This document shows, one piece after another, positions 49,374-61,000 of a stretch of 64,000 nucleotides of DNA; the first letter of the stretch is position 1; each line of letters begins with the position of its first letter. The DNA comes from Chlamydomonas reinhardtii. Its lineage: Eukaryota > Chlorophyta > Chlorophyceae > Chlamydomonadales > Chlamydomonadaceae. The notes beneath the pieces were generated by a model. It had not been told where the DNA came from and did not search any database. It saw only the letters and a program-made list of their open reading frames with translations. The DNA lies in contig NC_057004.1 of NCBI RefSeq assembly GCF_000002595.2, positions 7,477,888-7,541,887 of the forward strand. The letters are read 5' to 3'. The position numbers and the translations under genes are program-made.

Positions 49374-49500
49374 TGTGCGCGGAGTCACACGGACTTTGCC
49401 CGCGGGAGGGTTTGCAGCAAAGTCGGGGTTGGGCCCTGATAGCATGTGATGGCTCGGCGTCTTCGGGAGCTGGGACTGTCCCCTCTGTAACATCCGCATC
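49374..49500 (+). repeat. Direct repeat, copy 1
   Basis: This begins TGTGCGCGGAGTCACACGGA and continues through GTTTGCAGCAAAGTCGGGGT, CCCTGATAGCATGTGATGGC and GCTGGGACTGTCCCCTC. Copy 2 is about 970 bp downstream in the same orientation, with a handful of substitutions and one short indel. It is non-coding. Confidence 0.9.
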
Positions 49501-50347
49501 CATGTCCCAAAACCTCCCGACCCCCCCTCCGGACCGACGACCGACCTCCGGGCCCACCGTTTACCCCCTAAAACGGCCCTCAAAACCCCTGACTTTGTAG
49601 CCAGGCCGGTGTCAATCGACTGCTCTCGGCGAGTTCTACAGTTGTATAGCTCCAGTTCAGCTGGAGGCACAACTTGACTGGCAGCCTTGCGACACACGTC
49701 CATGTGTCCATGGCCGACCACCGACCCTTCAGTCAGAATACCCGGACGTGTGCTTAAGCTCACAATTGCGCTGTCCATATGATGCTCGGGAGTGTGTGTG
49801 CCGGAAGAGATTGGTCGACTTTCTCCCGGGATCATGTGAAGAATCCCGGGATTTATGTGACGCTCGATGGCCGGCGGCAGCCTTGTCGCCATGACCCACA
49901 CCAAGCCTTACAAGTTAGCATCAGCTCGCATAGTCTCCATGACACCAGTGAGAGACGCTCGAGTGGAGCTCTACGCTACAACGACGCCGATGCGGCCGGA
50001 CATGCGGCCGCTTTCCAGAGGCCAAACGTTCTGCAAATGCTGTAGTCTGTGCATGCTACTGTGTGCTAGTGCTTGTGCTATTGGGCGGAGCGTTCAGAGG
50101 GGCGTTCAGGGCGCGGAGACGAAATCTGGCAGTCCCACCCACATGCGCGTGACGAAACCTTGGGAACCCCCCGATTCAAAAACGCCCACGCGCCCCGTGC
50201 GCACAGCCGCGCGACCACCTTGCTTACTTGCTCCTTCCTTGAGCAGGCACGATTGCCCCCTAACACCGTGCATTTTGTCGCGCATACCTGTAAAATTGAG
50301 CCCGCTGCAAAGACGAGCCCGCCCCAACTTTTAAAACTTTGGAATCC

Positions 50348-50485
50348 TGTGCGCGGAGCCACACGGACTTTGACCGCGGGAGAGTTTGCAGCAAAGTCGG
50401 GGTTGGTGGAGTCAAGTGGGGCCCTGATAGCATGTGATGGCTAGGCGTCTTCGGGTGCTGGGACTGTCCCCTCATCCGCATTCAT
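50348..50485 (+). repeat. Direct repeat, copy 2
   Basis: This is the partner of 49374-49500. It carries about 14 extra bases (around TGGAGTCAAGTGGG) after GTCGGGGT. Together the copies flank about 850 bp of unassigned sequence. They may be two members of a dispersed non-coding family or the ends of one old element; the family is unknown. Confidence 0.9.
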
Positions 50486-50873
50486 AACTTTGCAACTACT
50501 ACGCTGATTAAAACTCTGAAAGAAGTGAAAGTGGATTTGGATCGTCTCGTCAAGCTCTTTCGTTTTAGGACATGGGGCCTTTCCCAGTCGGAACTAAGTC
50601 ACTAACCCCCCCCCCCTGCCTGTCCACCCCAATACCACACTGCAACAGCGCTGTCAGTCTGATTGAGCTATGCACCGTGTTTCCAAAATAACAAGTCTAC
50701 ATACATCAGGCCAAATCGCTGCGTCCATCCACGCGGACCGCCTTGATACTAGGTCGCAGTCGAAGTGCCCAAACTCAGAAAGGCCACACAATCAACCGGA
50801 GCGGACGGAAACGTAGCAACAATGCCCCAGCAACACCGTTTGTCTGTAGCGGCACCCGAGCTGCCCCAACTAG

Positions 50874-53800
50874 CTACTCCGCCCTGGCAGCCCGGCGCAG
50901 CACCGGCCGCACCCACAGCCCGTCCCTGGGCGCCAGTGTAAGGGCGGTGGCTGTGGGTAGCGGCACCTGGCCGGGCTGGAGGCGGAACAGCAGGCGCTGA
51001 TACAGCAGCGCCAGGACCAGCTTGGCCTCCTGCCAGCGCGGGGCCGGGGTGGGGCGGGGGGGCGGGGCACTGGTGGGGGAGGCGATGAGGGAAAACTGGG
51101 CGGGGAGGCGGTGACCGTATCGTATGGGGCGGGCAGGACGGCCCGGGGCAGGAGGGCCCGGGGCAGAAGTAGCAACAATCAAGTGCAGAAGGGCAAGGCA
51201 AGCCGTTTGGAGCGAGCATGTGTGTACCGTATCCTCTCATCTCACCTGCATCGCGAACTTCCAGCCGATGCACATGCGGCTGCCGTAGCCGAACGGCGCG
51301 TGGGCACCCGGCACCCGCGCCGCCACCTCGGAATGCAGGGGCGATGCCTGACGCCAGGCGGCGCAGCCAGGCAGGGGTGGTGGGGATGCAGGAGCGTGTG
51401 GGTGACAGGGGAGGGCGAGGCGATACAGGCGCTTCAAAACACTCCCGCACGCTCAATTGCCAAATGGCCGTGACCCGCGTGTGTGTGTGTGTGTGTGTGT
51501 GTGTTTGCACTCACGGGCAGAAATCGCTCCGGGATGAAGTCTTCGGGTCGGGGCCACACGGCTGGGTCGTGGTGGGCCGAGTAGATGGCCAGGATGAGGG
51601 GGGTGCGCGGCGGCAGAGACACGCCGCCCAGCTGCAACAGCAGTGCGCGCAGGCAGGCAAAGCGCGGCCGTCACGCCGCAGGCAGCGCGGATAATGGTGT
51701 CCTCAAACGGATAGATGCAGTGAGGTGCGAGGGGGACAACTAAAGGAGAGCGATGACAAAAAGGACAGACGGCGGTAGGTACAGTATAGGCGACGGGGCC
51801 CTGCAGGGCCTTGCAGCGCAACCCCGCGCCGCCCTGCTGAGCGCTGACCTGCAGCGGCGCGCCGGCCTCCACGATGCGGGTGGTGGCGTGTGCGGGCGGG
51901 AACAGCCGCATGGCCTCGTTGAGCACCGCCTCGGTGTAGGGCAGGCGCGGCAGGTCGGACTCGGTGGGGGGCCTGAGCAGTGAGTGATGAGGCGTTGATG
52001 GTTGCGGTCGTAGAAACCGTAGTAATGTAACTGCCATGGGATGCATTGGCGTGCGTGTGCTGCTGGACGCAAGGGGTGTTGATGAGGGCCACGGCCGGGC
52101 TACCCATCTGGGCTAGCTAGGTGCGGGGCTGCTGCACGATTGCCTGTATGTGTTGATGGCCACACTACTCCTCACGCCGCGCACACAGTACACGCACACG
52201 CGCACACGCACACACGCACACGGACCTGTCCCGCCCCAGCACTGCGTCCACCTCCGCCAGCAGCCGCGACTCCACTGCACAGCAGTAGATAGGCAGGTTG
52301 CATCTATCATCATGCGTGGGGGCGGCGGTGACACGCCTAGGATGAAGTGAGGCGAGGCGGGGCGGGGCGAGGTGATTCGCTCCTCGAACCGCTTCCCAAC
52401 ACTCATGTTACAGCCCAGGCCAGGACGCAATCGACACGGCAGCCCGTGAGGCCCTTACTTACCAATGTTGCTGCCCCGGCTGCTTTAACAGCCCAACTTC
52501 CCCAGCGCGCCACCGGCGGCCACACCTATTGCGGCATGGCTACCCAGCCCTCATCCCGGCTGCGGTGCGTACCGTGCGGCTGTTCCATCTTCCGAGCCCG
52601 CCCTTCGCTCGCCCGCCCGCCCCCGGGGCCCTTCACTCCTCCACTCACCCTCCGGGTGTGTGGCCACACAGTATATGGCGAAGGCGAGTGCGTTGGCGGT
52701 GGTCTCGTAGCCCGCCAGCAGGAACGTCTGGACCTGTGGATGGGCGGTGTGGCCGCGCGGCCACGCAAGCGGGGAATGTATATATGTATGGGCGGCGGTG
52801 GGTGGGCAGTAGACGGCACATGACCACCTGCTGCCGGCGGGTGCATGCCCTCACATACACACATCTAGCTATCCACACAAGTTCACACACGCACTTTGCT
52901 CACAACGTCTCGCACAGCACCCATACGCGCACCTGCGCCGCCACCATGCGATCCGTCAGCGCCGCGCCGTTGGCCTTGTCCCGCGCCGCCAGCATCAGGT
53001 CCAGGAAGCTGCCGGCAGCCACACCGCTGCCGCCCACACCGCTGCCATCGCCGCCGCCGCCACCCACACCACCGCCGCGGGCAGCAGCATCGGCTTCCTC
53101 GGGGCCTGCCGGAGCAGCCGCCCCGTCCACTGCTGCTGCCGCAGCAGGGACCGCTGCACCACACATTGCCGCCGGCGCCTCGGCGGCGGCGGCGACACCG
53201 GTGGCGGTGGTGCCGCCGGCGGTGCGTGTGGTGGTGGCGTGCTGCTGCCGCCAGCTGCGGATGAGCTCCATGCAGGCGGCCAGCAGTGTAGAGCGGGCCT
53301 GTGCGTGGGTGGGGATGTGGGGCCAGGGGCGTGGGTCCAGGGGCGTGGATGGGCCAGGGGCCAGGGGCCCGCTGTCAGGTAGGTGTCAGTAGGGGCGATG
53401 AGGCTGTGTCGACCACACAGCGCGCGTGCGCATATGCGCATGGTTGAGAGGCATCCGTAGCTAGGGGGGAGCGGTACGGCGCGCAGTCGCTACCTCAACC
53501 GCCGCAGCAACCCAAATGCCACGTGCAGCCCGCACAGCTGCAGCCGCATATGTGCATGCATCCATTCCCGCTGTCCCCGCTGTCCCCGCCACCCACCCGC
53601 TGCAGGCGCTTGAAGGGCGGGTCGGGCAGGGAGTGCGCCAGCGGCACCAGGGCGGGCACCAGCTCCGGCAGTAAGAGCCCAATGCGCTGGTAGCTGGCAG
53701 CAAAGCGGCAGTAGCAGCAGCAGGCGCAGAGTAGTGGGGCGTTGCTGAATGAGCGGCGACACGGCAAGTAAGGTCAAGCCAGCCGCGCGCTAGCTCCCGC

Positions 53801-56520
53801 ATGTGCCCCTGGATACGGCACCTGCTGTGTCATTTCCCCGATCGAGGCGCACCTTCCCGCCAGGGCTCAGCCCCAGCCCAGCCCAGCCCACCATCCGCTC
53901 ATCCCGCTCATCTGAGCCTCTCACATGCTGCCGTGCAGTGCGCTGCCGAAACGGAACACGTCGCCGCACGCCACCGCCAGCCGCCTGCCGTACTTGCCGC
54001 CGCCGCCTGCGCCATCGGCCGTGGCGGTGGCAGTAGCTGCGGCAGCGGCGTCCTCCTCCTCGTCTTTGGTGCCCGTTCTGTAATTGCCGCTGGCCGTCAG
54101 GGTGCCGAACTCGACGCTGCGTACGCACCACGTCATCGGGAGGCGCTGGTGTGTGATGAGGAGTGAGAGCAGCTTATTACTAAGGGCGGGGATAGGGCCT
54201 GTCGACCCATCGGATCCAACCCGCCCTGCCTTTCTCCCCATCCGGCCACGAGCATCCCCCATTCCCCTTGGATTCCCAGCATAGACCAACGCACCCAGCA
54301 CCCCTACACGCAAGCCACACACACACACACAATACACACACACACAAACACAAACACGCACGCGCGCATATATACACACACACACGCACATGCTGCCGTA
54401 CTCACCCATATGCGGTGGAGCCCACCACCTGCAACGTCATGCCGCCCAGGGCCCGCCACACGTCCACGTAGCCCGCCGCCGGCCTGGCGCCGCCGCCCTC
54501 CCCCTTCCTCACCCCCTCTGCCTGTCCGCCCTCCGCCTGCCCCCCCTGCTTCTCCTCCCCCTTCCCCTCCTCCTCCTTCCCCTCCTCCTCCCCCTCCTTC
54601 TTTTCCGCTGCCTCCGCCGCCACCGCCTGCAGCTGCTGCGCCAGCCTCAGGCCGCACGCCGACATGAGCGGCAGGTAGCCGGACAGCGCGGCGGAGCTGA
54701 AGGCGGGCTGCCAGGCGCCGCGCAGCAGCCGCCAGAACTCGCCGCTGCACATACGTGCGTACAGGGGCCACAGGTGGGGGTGGGGATGTTGGTGGGGGCT
54801 TCGGCGTTGGTGGTGTCGGTGATGCGCGGTGTGCATGTTTGGCAAGCCGTGCGCTCAGGGTGTTGGTGGGGTATGCTCACGCGTCTCAGGGAACGCTTGG
54901 GCTTCACCTACGTCTCAACCGCGCAGCCACGACAGCACACCACCTGTCCCAGCAGCGGCCCACCTGTCCCAGAGCCCTCCCTACGCCCCAGTGTCCCAGC
55001 ACCACCACCCACTCCCTGTCACCGCCCCTTCCACCCTCTCCCTGTCACCACCCCTTCCACCACCCTCTGTCACCACCCCTCCCACCACCGTCTGCACCCG
55101 CGCCCCGCCCCCCATGCCCTCACTGCGCCTGGAAGAGCCCCTCCGCGTCCAGGCGCCGCAGGTGGCCGCGGTTCAGGTTGGGCTCGATGATGACGTGGGA
55201 GCGCAGCCGCTGGCCCGCCTGGTAGGTGGTCAGAGGGGCAGGGGCAGGTGGTGAGAGGGGCAGATGGTGAGAGGGGTAGGTGGTAACGGTGGAGGGCGAG
55301 ATGACAGGGACGGTGAGGACGGAGGCGGCGGGTAATAAGGCGGGGCGGTGGATGGCGGCGGCAAGAAGGCTGGCGAAGGAGGTGTGGGGCTCCACTGGCA
55401 TGACCAAGCCGCCGTGGCTGGTAGGCGCACCCACGCCAACATGCACCTCCCCACACCTCCCCACCCATGCACCCACCCACCCACCTGACGCATGAGCTCC
55501 GCATCCGCCACCACCACCACCCACTTGCGGCCCATGGCAACCTGCGCGAGGGGTGGGGCACAGGGTCGGTGGGTTAGGTGTGTCTGGGAGAGCGCTGCAT
55601 CGCCTACCCCATCACCCTCGTAGGGACCGACCCAAGCACTCACTCCCTCCCCGCCGTCAGTTCCCAGCAGCGCATTCTCGAAACGAGCTAGGCCCGTGCT
55701 CGAAGCCCCCAACACCCCCCTCCCCCGGCTCCACACCTTGAACACGGGACCGTACTTGGCGAAGCACTGCCGGAAGAAGAAGGGGCCGCCCGCCCGCATC
55801 ATGGCCGGCACAGAGCCCAGGAGCGGCAGCGCGGGAGGGCCTGCGGGGAAGGCGGCGGGGCAGCGGTGGGAGCGGATGGATGGGAGCGGAAGCAGCGGTG
55901 GGGAGGGGCGGTAGCGCTGGAGCCGGGGGAAAGGCGGGTATGGAGTGTGGGCATGAGGTGCGGGCGGCGGTGCTTGCACGGGAGGTGAGGTGCCACGTCA
56001 ACTACTGGGGGCCCCACGACGAGGCTGTGCCGGGCTTCTGCGCCTGCCCGCCAGGCTGCTACACCCCCTGACCCCCAGCCCCACCCCCACTCTTGCACAC
56101 GCGCACGCACCGGGGATATGGCGCAGGCGCCAGCGCTGCAGCGGGTCAGCTAGCACATGCAGCGCCAGCAGCAGCGCCAGAACCGCCAATGCCCGAGACA
56201 CCTGAGCGCAGAAAGGATGGACCAGGCCGCGTGACACGGCACGGTGAATAAAGGAGAAGAGCTCGCCTTGCTCACTCAGGCAAATATGGCAAGCGGAAGG
56301 TCGCGACCGCAGGTAACCGGCCCAGCGAGCCAGCGCCGTGGGGTGAGGGGTGAGGCAGCGCACTACTGCTCACCCATGGCAGCAGCGTCAGGCGCCCCGC
56401 CGGCAGCAGCGGCAGCAGCTCCTCCTGCTGCTGGACGGCGCTGTCAGTGGCGCCTGCAGCCGCCGCGAGCCGCGCGGCACCGGCCGCGAGGAGCGCCAGG
56501 CAGCTCAAAGCACGCAGCAT
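50874..56520 (-). CDS. Cytochrome P450 monooxygenase
   Basis: A heme-thiolate monooxygenase, probably microsomal. About 15 exons; ATG at 56520, stop at 50874-50876. The N-terminus has two hydrophobic segments (MLRALSCLALLAAG; ALAVLALLLALHVLA), then the PGPP hinge (RHIPGPPALPLLGS, spliced). C-helix region: FWRLLRGAWQPAFSSAAL. I-helix: TFLLAGYETTANALAF (AG-x-x-TT). K-helix: NEAMRLFPPAHATTR (E-x-x-R). PERF: DFIPERFLP. Heme loop: FGYGSRMCIGWKFA, with the Cys ligand. It resembles the CYP3/CYP711-like clan; the family number cannot be assigned. Two inserts make it long (about 700 aa versus the usual 500): a Lys/Glu/Gly-rich segment after the C-helix and an Ala/Gly-rich segment between the G-helix and I-helix regions. 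The substrate is unknown. Confidence 0.9.
51479..51504 (+). repeat. (GT)n microsatellite in a P450 intron
   Basis: About 13 GT units lie just inside the intron next to the PERF exon. Confidence 0.95.
54316..54390 (+). repeat. CA-rich microsatellite in a P450 intron
   Basis: This is an imperfect CA/CACG/ATAC tract within the intron between the C-helix exon and the next exon. Confidence 0.9.
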
Positions 56521-58026
56521 TGTTTGCTATGTAAGAGAATGAGTCACAGAGACGGTATATCCAGGAAAGAGAGTGCACTGGAGAACCGCAGGCGCTGGAG
56601 ACGATGAAATATGCGGCGTAACCTGGGGTAACCGAAGGTCAGCGTGAGCCGCGTTGACCCACCTCCCTTCCGGTGTGCACGAGACGTGGTCTGTAGCCAG
56701 CTGTATGCTGCGCCAGTTGTGTGACGCTCAGCACTGGATGCAGAGATAGGCTCTTCGAGGCCCTTTGCCCCACGGGTCGCCGCATGGGCAGGGCAGGGGA
56801 GCCCGACTGCCCGGTGGGGGCCTGGTGGGGAGTTGGTGGGGCCGGCAGGGTTGGGGCTGATTGCCTACATGGGCTGGGAAGGCTTGGAAGGACTCACACA
56901 GTTGAGCTCCCCACGTTGTGCATGGCGTTGCGGCGGGTGGGAGTGGGGATGGACGAGGGGCGCGCGTGCGCCCCTGCCACGTGCGGCTGTGGAAGTTGGC
57001 ATGCATCCTCACCACTCCAGGCCAGGACACTAGTGCGGCATCGAGGCACGAGGAGAGCGTGTGTGGCCCCGGGTCCTGCAATGCGTGGCGGGCTGGGAAC
57101 CCTGCCCTCTCACCACCCGGGGCTCAGATACGACTTCGGCGGTGGTCCTCTGGGAGAGTGGTTTACAAAGGAGATGGGAAGGGAAAGGCACAGCATCACA
57201 CCGTCACGCGACTTGTGACGTTAGCAAGCAGAACGCCAGCCACCGAAATTCACAGGCATCCTCCGGGGCAATGCATCGGCAGAGGGCGCGGCCGCGGGCG
57301 AGCACAAGGCAAGAAGGGAAAGGGGTTTGTGACGGACGAAAAGGAGTAGACCGGTGTATCTGCCTTTGTTATGCAGGGCCCCCTGTCACCCGGTACCTTG
57401 TACTTTGTGGCGGGCCAGGGCGGTCTAGTGCCCTGCGGGCGGCTCGCCCTCCGGGGCTCACACACGGCATAGGCAAGCCCTTACAATCGGGGCACCGCCA
57501 GAGCTGACACAGTATGGCGCCGGTGAGGGGATGGAAATGGCTGGATAGCTTGCGGAGAAGGTAGGGCAGAAGGGAAGGTCGGCGTCTAAGGAACCGGGCG
57601 GGGTGTCTCCGACTCCCTGCCACCAGCTGGCTGCAGCAGCTGTCGTGCCACCTGGCATGAAGCTTGCGGGGTCAGACACGATTCCATGCAGGGCAGCCAG
57701 TGCAGTACATTGCTGTACATGCATATGCAGGGTGATGCTGGATTCTTCACGGGGTTCTTGGACGGGGCGCTGTTCCAGCGGCCCGGCCCACGCCCAGGGC
57801 GGGCTTGCATCAGCGCCACGCGTGCGACCTCATCAACGTTTGCAGACGCGCGGGAAGCAGTGCAGCTGTAACACAGCTATGCATAAGCAGAAACCAGACA
57901 CTCTAAACCAACATTTTCGCTGGTCTTTACAAACACCAAAGGGCTTGAAGATGGCGGGTGCGAGCCCTAGTAGCGGTCCGGCTCTAAACTCCAGCTGTGC
58001 ATGTGCTTGAAGTGCTTTGCAACAAC
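56521..58026. promoter_or_regulatory. 1.5-kb region between divergent P450 and J-domain genes
   Basis: The two start codons face away from each other. I see no conserved coding sequence. A short frame near 57727-57840 (GDAGFFTGFLDGALFQ) is not supported by splice signals or homology. The region should contain both promoters and 5'UTRs. Confidence 0.45.
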
Positions 58027-61000
58027 ATGGCCCTTGGACTTTCGCGCTGGGTGGACGACAACCTCGACCAGCTCTCGCGCCTTGAGGTGCGGACCTTTGG
58101 GCCACAGCAGGAGTACTGGTCAGGGACCGCTGCAGACAGCTTGCTAACGGCTTGCAAATGCTTATGACGCGCAGAGCCAGCTGCAAGCCCTTGCTGCTCA
58201 AGCGTTTGTCCATGTGAACGGTGTCGCTGCCGGGAGCTCGGCTCCTCACTACCGGGCTGTGCCGGAGTCTATTCGTGATGCCGTTCGCTCAGCTCTCGTT
58301 GCTGGCTCGTTCCCGGAGCTGCCTGGCGGGGCGATAGGAGGAAATGCTCCTGGGCTTCAAGCGTCTGACACGGCGCCATCTTCATTAGGCGAGCATGCGA
58401 CCGATAGCAGCAAGGAGACGGAGGACAAACCGCTGGCGAAGCGGCGGAAGGTTCTCCAAGGGCAGCATGCTGATCGCATGCCGTTTGCGCCAGCTGCGCG
58501 TAACGACGGTCTCGCACATCTGTCTCTTGACGGCCTCATGCAGCTGGCGTCTGGCCTCGTTACTGAGCAGCCGCGCAAGCTTGGAACTATCTCGACGGGC
58601 TTACTATCCCGCCAAGGCTGTGTCGGGGTGGCTGGGTGCGGTGGAGACAACAGCGGCAAGCAGCGCCGACTGCCGGGCCTGCATGACGGGCCCATCGGCC
58701 GCGTTGGCAGCACCTCTAGCGGCGGAGACGCTCGGCGGTCACCACCAGGTGCCGGGCGCAGCCTTAGTGGTGGTGGTGGTGCTGCAGGCATGGGCGGCGG
58801 CATCAGCACTTTGCTCAAGAGCCACCAGTCGCAGCCGCATGAGCGGGGAGCGGCCGCAGCAGGCGGTGTCCCTCTCCCTCCATTGGCAGTGCAGCGGGCC
58901 TGGACTGACCCTGCTCTGGGCTCTGCCGCGCCCCCGCCGCAAGCCCAGCAGGCAACGCCGCTGGAGGCGCACGCCGCACCAGCAGGCGCCGTGCCTCAAC
59001 CTCCGGCCACGCAGCCGGGTCACGAGCGGGATTGCAAGCTCCCTGATGATGGCATGGACCAGGCCGGCAGACCGGCGAATCGTGATCCAGCGCGCGGCGG
59101 CGGCGCTGCCAACGCTGCCAATGCAGGCGACGCAACTGGGAGGGCAGCGACGAATGGCGGGGCTGGGGCCGCGCCTGAGGCCGGGGCTGCGGACGACACG
59201 GATCGCGTCCTCTCGCAACAGCCGCAGCCACAGCAGGACGGCGAGGCGCTGCCGAAGAAGACTAGGCGCGCGCCGTTGTGGCTGCAGCAAATGCTCCCGG
59301 CGCGCAGCCGGCCGGGCGCTGCGCCTGCGGCCGGCACCAAGCGGCCTGCTGCCGCTGCGGGCGGCAAGAAGCGGGCTGCAGGTGACGCAGCTGCTGGCGG
59401 CGCCGATGCAGCTGCAGCGGGTCCGGTGTCCCGGCCCCCTGCTGACAGCACAGCTGCGCCGATGCCGGCGGCGGTGCAGTCGGGTGCGGCTGGGGCGGCT
59501 GCGCCTTTGGAGTCAGCGCTGGCGGCGCCCACTGTTGATATCCTTGGCGGTGGCAGCACCACGGCGGCGGCAGCAGCGGCGGCGGCAGCGGCGCCAGTTG
59601 CTGGTGGCATTCTGGAGCAGTCGCGTGGCTCGCCGCTGGCATCTGGTGGCGTTGGGCTGGGTGTGCGCTCGGACGGCAGGGACAGCTGCCACACCTCTCC
59701 GTGCAGCAGCGGTGGCGCCGGCAGCAGTGGTGGCGAGGAGGGGCAGCGTCGCACCTTGACGGGCTCCGGCACGCTGACCAAGACGCAGCTGCGGCGCAAG
59801 CGGCAGCAGCCTCAGCAGCAGTCACCTCCGACGGAGCAGGAGCCGCCGCCGCACATCCAACAGGAGCAGCCGCAGCCGGGGCCGCAGCAGTTGCCGGAGC
59901 CTCAGCCGCAATCTCAGGCGGAGCGCGCCGCCACCGCGGTCGCCGCAGGTCCACCTCTTGCAGCCGTGCCGCCTGCGGCCGCGGCTGCACCGGCGGCTGC
60001 CACCCCGGCCTCGTCTGATGATGGCCTCGTTGATGTACCGCTGGCCGCTCGCTTGGCCAAGCGGCAGAAGGGCGGGATGGCGTCGCATGCCGCCGCTGCC
60101 GGTACAAGCCCAGTTACGGCTGCCGCGGCGATCGGTGAGGGGCCTACTGCTGCTTCTGCCGCGGGCGTTGCAGGGCCTGCTGTCAAGGCTGGGAGCAAGG
60201 CGGGCGGTAAAAAGCCCAAGGTGCCCAGGAGGGCCGAGGCGGCCACTGCAGCTCCAGCAGCAGCTAAGGCGGCGGAGGCGCCGGCGGCGGTAATGACTGC
60301 CACCGAGAGTGCTACTGGGATAGGGTCCGCCACTGCGGTCGCCCAGCCCACTGGACCGGCTCCGGATCTGGCTCCGGCTCCGGCTCCAGACCTGGCTCCG
60401 GCTCCAGATCTGGCTCCGGCTCCGGCTCCAGATCTGGCCCCGGCAGCGGCTCCGGCTCCGGCTCCGGCAGCGGTCGAGCCCGCGCCAGGCCCAGCTTTGG
60501 GTGTGCTGCAGCCGGCACCCCAGGCTGCGCAGCCTGACGCGGACAGCACTCCGTCGGAGGCAGCGGTGCCAGCTTCAAAGCCCTGCGAAGTTGCCGAGCT
60601 GCACGCCGTGGGATCCGAGGGCGCTGTGGCGGCCGTGCCTGGGCTTGCTGCAATGCCAGACGCAGCTGCCGCTGATGCTCCCATGGCACCAGCTGCCGCG
60701 CCTTCACCGATGGCTGGCCCGGAGCCGCATGCGGCACCCGACTCCGCAGCTGCTGATGCCTCAGCTTCGGCTGCAGCCGCTGCTGCTGCTGCTGCTGCCA
60801 CGGCAGCTGCAAGCGCAGACGAGGAGCTCGATGCAGGGGTTGCGGCTGCAGCGGATGCGGCCGCTGACGTCGAAGCGGCCCTTGACGCCGCTGCTGGTTG
60901 GGACTTCCCGCCAGAGGAGCAGCCGCAGCAACCGCCGGCGCCTGCTGCCAAGCTGGAACGCAAGTTCAAGCCCTCAGCGCCGCTCCGGAACCGCCAACGC

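Larger units (their letters stand above)
48605..50873. other. 2.3-kb region between HicB-like gene and P450
   Basis: This holds the 3'UTR of the HicB-like gene, two copies of a direct repeat (49374-49500 and 50348-50485), and the 3' region of the P450 gene. Open frames here show no conserved motifs. A poly-C run is at about 50607-50617. Confidence 0.5.

Noticed and set aside
49374-50485. Direct repeats read as LTRs of a retroelement
   Set aside because: There is no reverse transcriptase, integrase or gag-like sequence between them, and no clear primer-binding site. The copies are short. I left them as an unassigned repeat pair.
57686-57871. Short frame GDAGFFTGFLDGALFQ upstream of the J-domain-like gene
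   Set aside because: No splice link in phase to the gene, no recognisable family, and it lies in the presumed promoter/5'UTR.
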